Positions 6,437 through 7,274 of a stretch of 7,274 nucleotides of DNA are shown piece after piece. Made by a program: the position numbers and the translations under genes. The number at the start of each line of letters is the position of its first letter. Within the stretch, counting starts at the first letter, position 1. The stretch lies in the NCBI GenBank assembly GCA_944381295.1, contig CALWKP010000234.1, positions 1 through 7,274 on the forward strand. The letters run 5' to 3'. The notes below the pieces were generated by a model. The model searched no databases, was not told where the DNA came from, and worked only from the letters and a program-made list of their open reading frames with translations. The DNA is from an uncultured Clostridia bacterium (GTDB taxonomy: Bacteria > Bacillota > Clostridia > Oscillospirales > Acutalibacteraceae).

Positions 6437-6474
6437 AAAAAAGTAAGCGGACGCTATTTTCAACGTCCGCCTAC
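6437..6474 (-). terminator. Terminator-like hairpin upstream of the ArdC-fusion gene
   Basis: On the minus strand, GTA-g-GCGGACG (6464-6474) pairs with CGTCCGC-t-TAC (6443-6453 read in reverse). The stem has 10 pairs with one mismatch, a 10-nt loop, and UUUUUU follows directly (6437-6442). It has all the parts of an intrinsic terminator yet lies only about 30 nt before the ArdC-fusion start and after the vapBC terminator. If the promoter lies upstream, this is an attenuator; otherwise it is a second safeguard. Confidence 0.65.
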
Positions 6475-6482
6475 TGCAACGA

Positions 6483-6509
6483 GAAAAAGCGGACATGTGT
6501 CCGATTTTC
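6483..6509. repeat. Palindromic hairpin sharing arms with the next hairpin
   Basis: CGGACA (6490-6495) and TGTCCG (6498-6503) form an inverted repeat, realistically a 5-bp stem with a 4-nt loop. A mismatch and a GAAAA/TTTTC extension lengthen it on both sides. It is flanked by short T-runs on either strand. The 8-mer AAGCGGAC at 6487-6494 repeats at 6445-6452 in the neighbouring hairpin, so arms of the two could exchange partners. Confidence 0.5.
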
Positions 6510-6544
6510 ATCATCCAGGCCAATGTCTTTCTGCTGGTTCCCAC

Positions 6545-6583
6545 AAAAAACAGACCTGCATGACATTTCATACAGGTCTGTTT
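6545..6583 (-). terminator. Intrinsic terminator of the vapBC operon
   Basis: AAACAGACCTG (6548-6558) and CAGGTCTGTTT (6573-6583) make a perfect 11-bp stem. ATGA/TCAT (6560-6563 and 6568-6571) can extend it inward. Read on the minus strand the stem runs into six Us (6545-6550). It begins 21 nt after the vapC stop codon, so it should end the toxin-antitoxin transcript and insulate it from the downstream operon. Confidence 0.85.
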
Positions 6584-6604
6584 CAGTAGGCTTTCGGAAC
6601 AGTT

Positions 6605-7006
6605 TTATTCCGCCCAGTTTTCAATTTTCAATTTCGGGACCCGTTCAAATTCCCGCACATTGTTCGTGACCAAAATCATATTCTCCGCCTTTGCATGGGC
6701 GGCAATCAGCATATCCAACGGTCCGATCGGAGTCCCACGGCTTTGCAGGTATGCCCGGACTTCTCCATATTCCGACGCTGCATCCGCACCAAAAGGCAAG
6801 ACGCTCAGCGGAACCAGAAAACGGAGCAAAGCCAGTTCATTTTTTGCCGGGTCTGAACTGTGCTTCATCCCATACTCCAACTCAGCCAATGTGATAGAAG
6901 AAATACAGATGCCAGTATCTATCTCCTCCCGAAACCGCTGTAACACCTTTTCCGGCCTTTTCTTCATGATATAGATACAGATGTTTGTGTCCAGCATATA
7001 GCTCAT
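6605..7006 (-). CDS. vapC: VapC-type PIN-domain toxin
   Basis: This is a 133-residue PIN-domain ribonuclease; toxins of this family use Mg2+ to cut specific RNAs (tRNA or rRNA in studied cases) and halt translation when freed from VapB. Visible catalytic elements are Asp6 in MLDTN, Glu42 in ITLAELEYG, Asp98 in GPLDMLIAAHA, and the TNN at 114-116 followed by VREFERVPKLKIENW, a hallmark of this VapC subgroup. The length is normal and no residue of the core is missing, so it looks intact. The start is ATG 7004-7006, overlapping the vapB stop as ATGA, the classic coupled toxin-antitoxin arrangement. An in-frame ATG at 7099 lies within vapB and is unlikely. The RNA target cannot be told from sequence. 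Confidence 0.93.
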   Translation of the reverse strand: MSYMLDTNICIYIMKKRPEKVLQRFREEIDTGICISSITLAELEYGMKHSSDPAKNELALLRFLVPLSVLPFGADAASEYGEVRAYLQSRGTPIGPLDMLIAAHAKAENMILVTNNVREFERVPKLKIENWAE

Positions 7007-7233
7007 AGGTTTTCTCGTTCCTCCTGGTTTCCCTGATTCCGTCCATCTGCAAAGATATCGCTGGTAAAGCTGTCCAATCCATCCGTGAAAGTCTTCCACA
7101 CCGCACTTTTCGGGACTAAAATGACGGACTCTCCGAGCTGCTGAACAACTACTTCATCTACGGAAAAACGGAATTTCTTTGGCAATCGTACTGCCTGGCT
7201 TCTGCCGTTTTCAAAGATTTTTGCTGTTTCCAT
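7003..7233 (-). CDS. vapB: VapB-type antitoxin
   Basis: This is a 76-residue antitoxin. Residues 1-45 form a SpoVT/AbrB-like DNA-binding half (ETAKIFENGRSQAVRLPKKF then FSVDEVVV). The rest (KTFTDGLDSFTSDIFADGRN) is the flexible tail expected to wrap the toxin's active site. Such antitoxins neutralise VapC and, as a complex, repress their own promoter. The start is either ATG 7231-7233 (8 nt after GGAGG) or the adjacent ATG 7234-7236 (5 nt); the former gives the usual M-E-T-A-K start. A further upstream ATG at 7261-7263 lies within the operator and upstream of the ribosome site, so it is rejected. It overlaps vapC by 4 nt. Confidence 0.92.
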   Translation of the reverse strand: METAKIFENGRSQAVRLPKKFRFSVDEVVVQQLGESVILVPKSAVWKTFTDGLDSFTSDIFADGRNQGNQEERENL

Positions 7234-7250
7234 CATAAGCACCTCCCAAA

Positions 7251-7274
7251 TAATATATATCACAATATATATTA
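7251..7274. promoter_or_regulatory. Perfect inverted repeat, probable vapBC operator/promoter
   Basis: TAATATATAT (7251-7260) and ATATATATTA (7265-7274) form a perfect 10-bp inverted repeat with a CACA spacer. It sits 3 nt upstream of the GGGAGGT ribosome site (7241-7247) of vapB. The AT-rich arms contain -10-like hexamers (TATATT or TATTAT on the minus strand). Position and symmetry fit the operator of an autoregulated VapBC system. The window ends exactly at the repeat, so any -35 box lies outside it. Confidence 0.65.

Noticed and set aside
6413..6571. Minus-strand 52-codon frame that ends just before the ArdC-fusion start, a possible leader peptide
   Set aside because: Its position and an Arg-containing stretch over the hairpin are suggestive, but no Shine-Dalgarno site precedes its ATG or its internal ATGs, and an open frame of this length is not rare by chance.
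6437..6583. Origin of transfer (oriT) or attachment site
   Set aside because: Inverted repeats beside an ArdC-type gene invite the idea, but no known nick motif, relaxase gene or paired direct repeats are visible in the window.
6404..6589. Plus-strand 61-codon frame in the intergenic region
   Set aside because: There is no ribosome site before the ATG, and the frame runs across three hairpins, one of them a clear terminator for the opposite strand.
1..7274. CRISPR array, tRNA or rRNA genes, insertion sequence
   Set aside because: No regularly spaced direct repeats, no cloverleaf or rRNA-like sequence, and no transposase-like frame were seen on either strand.

Overview
The window looks like part of the accessory or leading region of a conjugative element (an ICE, conjugative transposon or plasmid) from a gut-type Clostridia/Firmicutes host, plausibly Lachnospiraceae or a relative. 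This rests on strong AGGAGG-type ribosome binding sites before nearly every gene, base composition near half G+C by eye, and a gene set typical of Tn1549-like clostridial elements: ArdC/zincin/YodL/DUF4316, DUF4315, DUF3991-Toprim, a duplicated-HTH protein and a small AbrB protein. No relaxase, VirD4, VirB4, integrase or oriT proven by sequence is present, so the exact element type cannot be fixed. All ten supported genes lie on the minus strand, so transcription runs from high to low coordinates.

In transcription order, the window opens at its right edge with a vapBC toxin-antitoxin operon (7233-6605). A perfect 10-bp inverted repeat at 7251-7274 sits just upstream of the vapB ribosome binding site and is the likely operator. 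The operon ends at a strong intrinsic terminator (6583-6545). The 199-base gap before the next gene (6406-6604) holds that terminator and two more hairpins. The arms of these two share a GCGGAC/GTCCGC motif and could pair in alternative ways.

A compact run of genes follows: a 571-residue protein joining an ArdC-like ssDNA-binding domain, an HEIAH zinc-protease motif, a YodL-like segment and a DUF4316-like segment (6405-4690); a 75-residue cysteine protein (4681-4454); a DUF4315-like coiled-coil protein (4439-4158); two tandem paralogous proteins of unknown function (4198-3047 and 3054-2590); and a DUF3991/Toprim protein (2574-1378). Gaps are 8 to 15 bases or the genes overlap, which fits one operon. 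A G+C-rich hairpin (1350-1374) separates this run from a protein with two related winged-helix domains (1325-276).

The left end carries a 66-codon AbrB/SpoVT-type regulator (313-113). Its UAG stop is followed, in the same frame, by 25 more sense codons, a UGA, and immediately an intrinsic terminator (35-8). This looks like a longer gene interrupted by a nonsense change.

A likely division of labour, partly inferred: vapBC maintains the element, the ArdC-type protein protects or handles incoming DNA, the Toprim protein acts on nucleic acid, the HTH and AbrB proteins regulate, and the paralogous and cysteine proteins are unknown accessory factors. The observations most worth following are the interrupted AbrB gene, the paralogous gene pair with its repeated GFLKxDG-type module, and the paired hairpins upstream of the ArdC-fusion gene.
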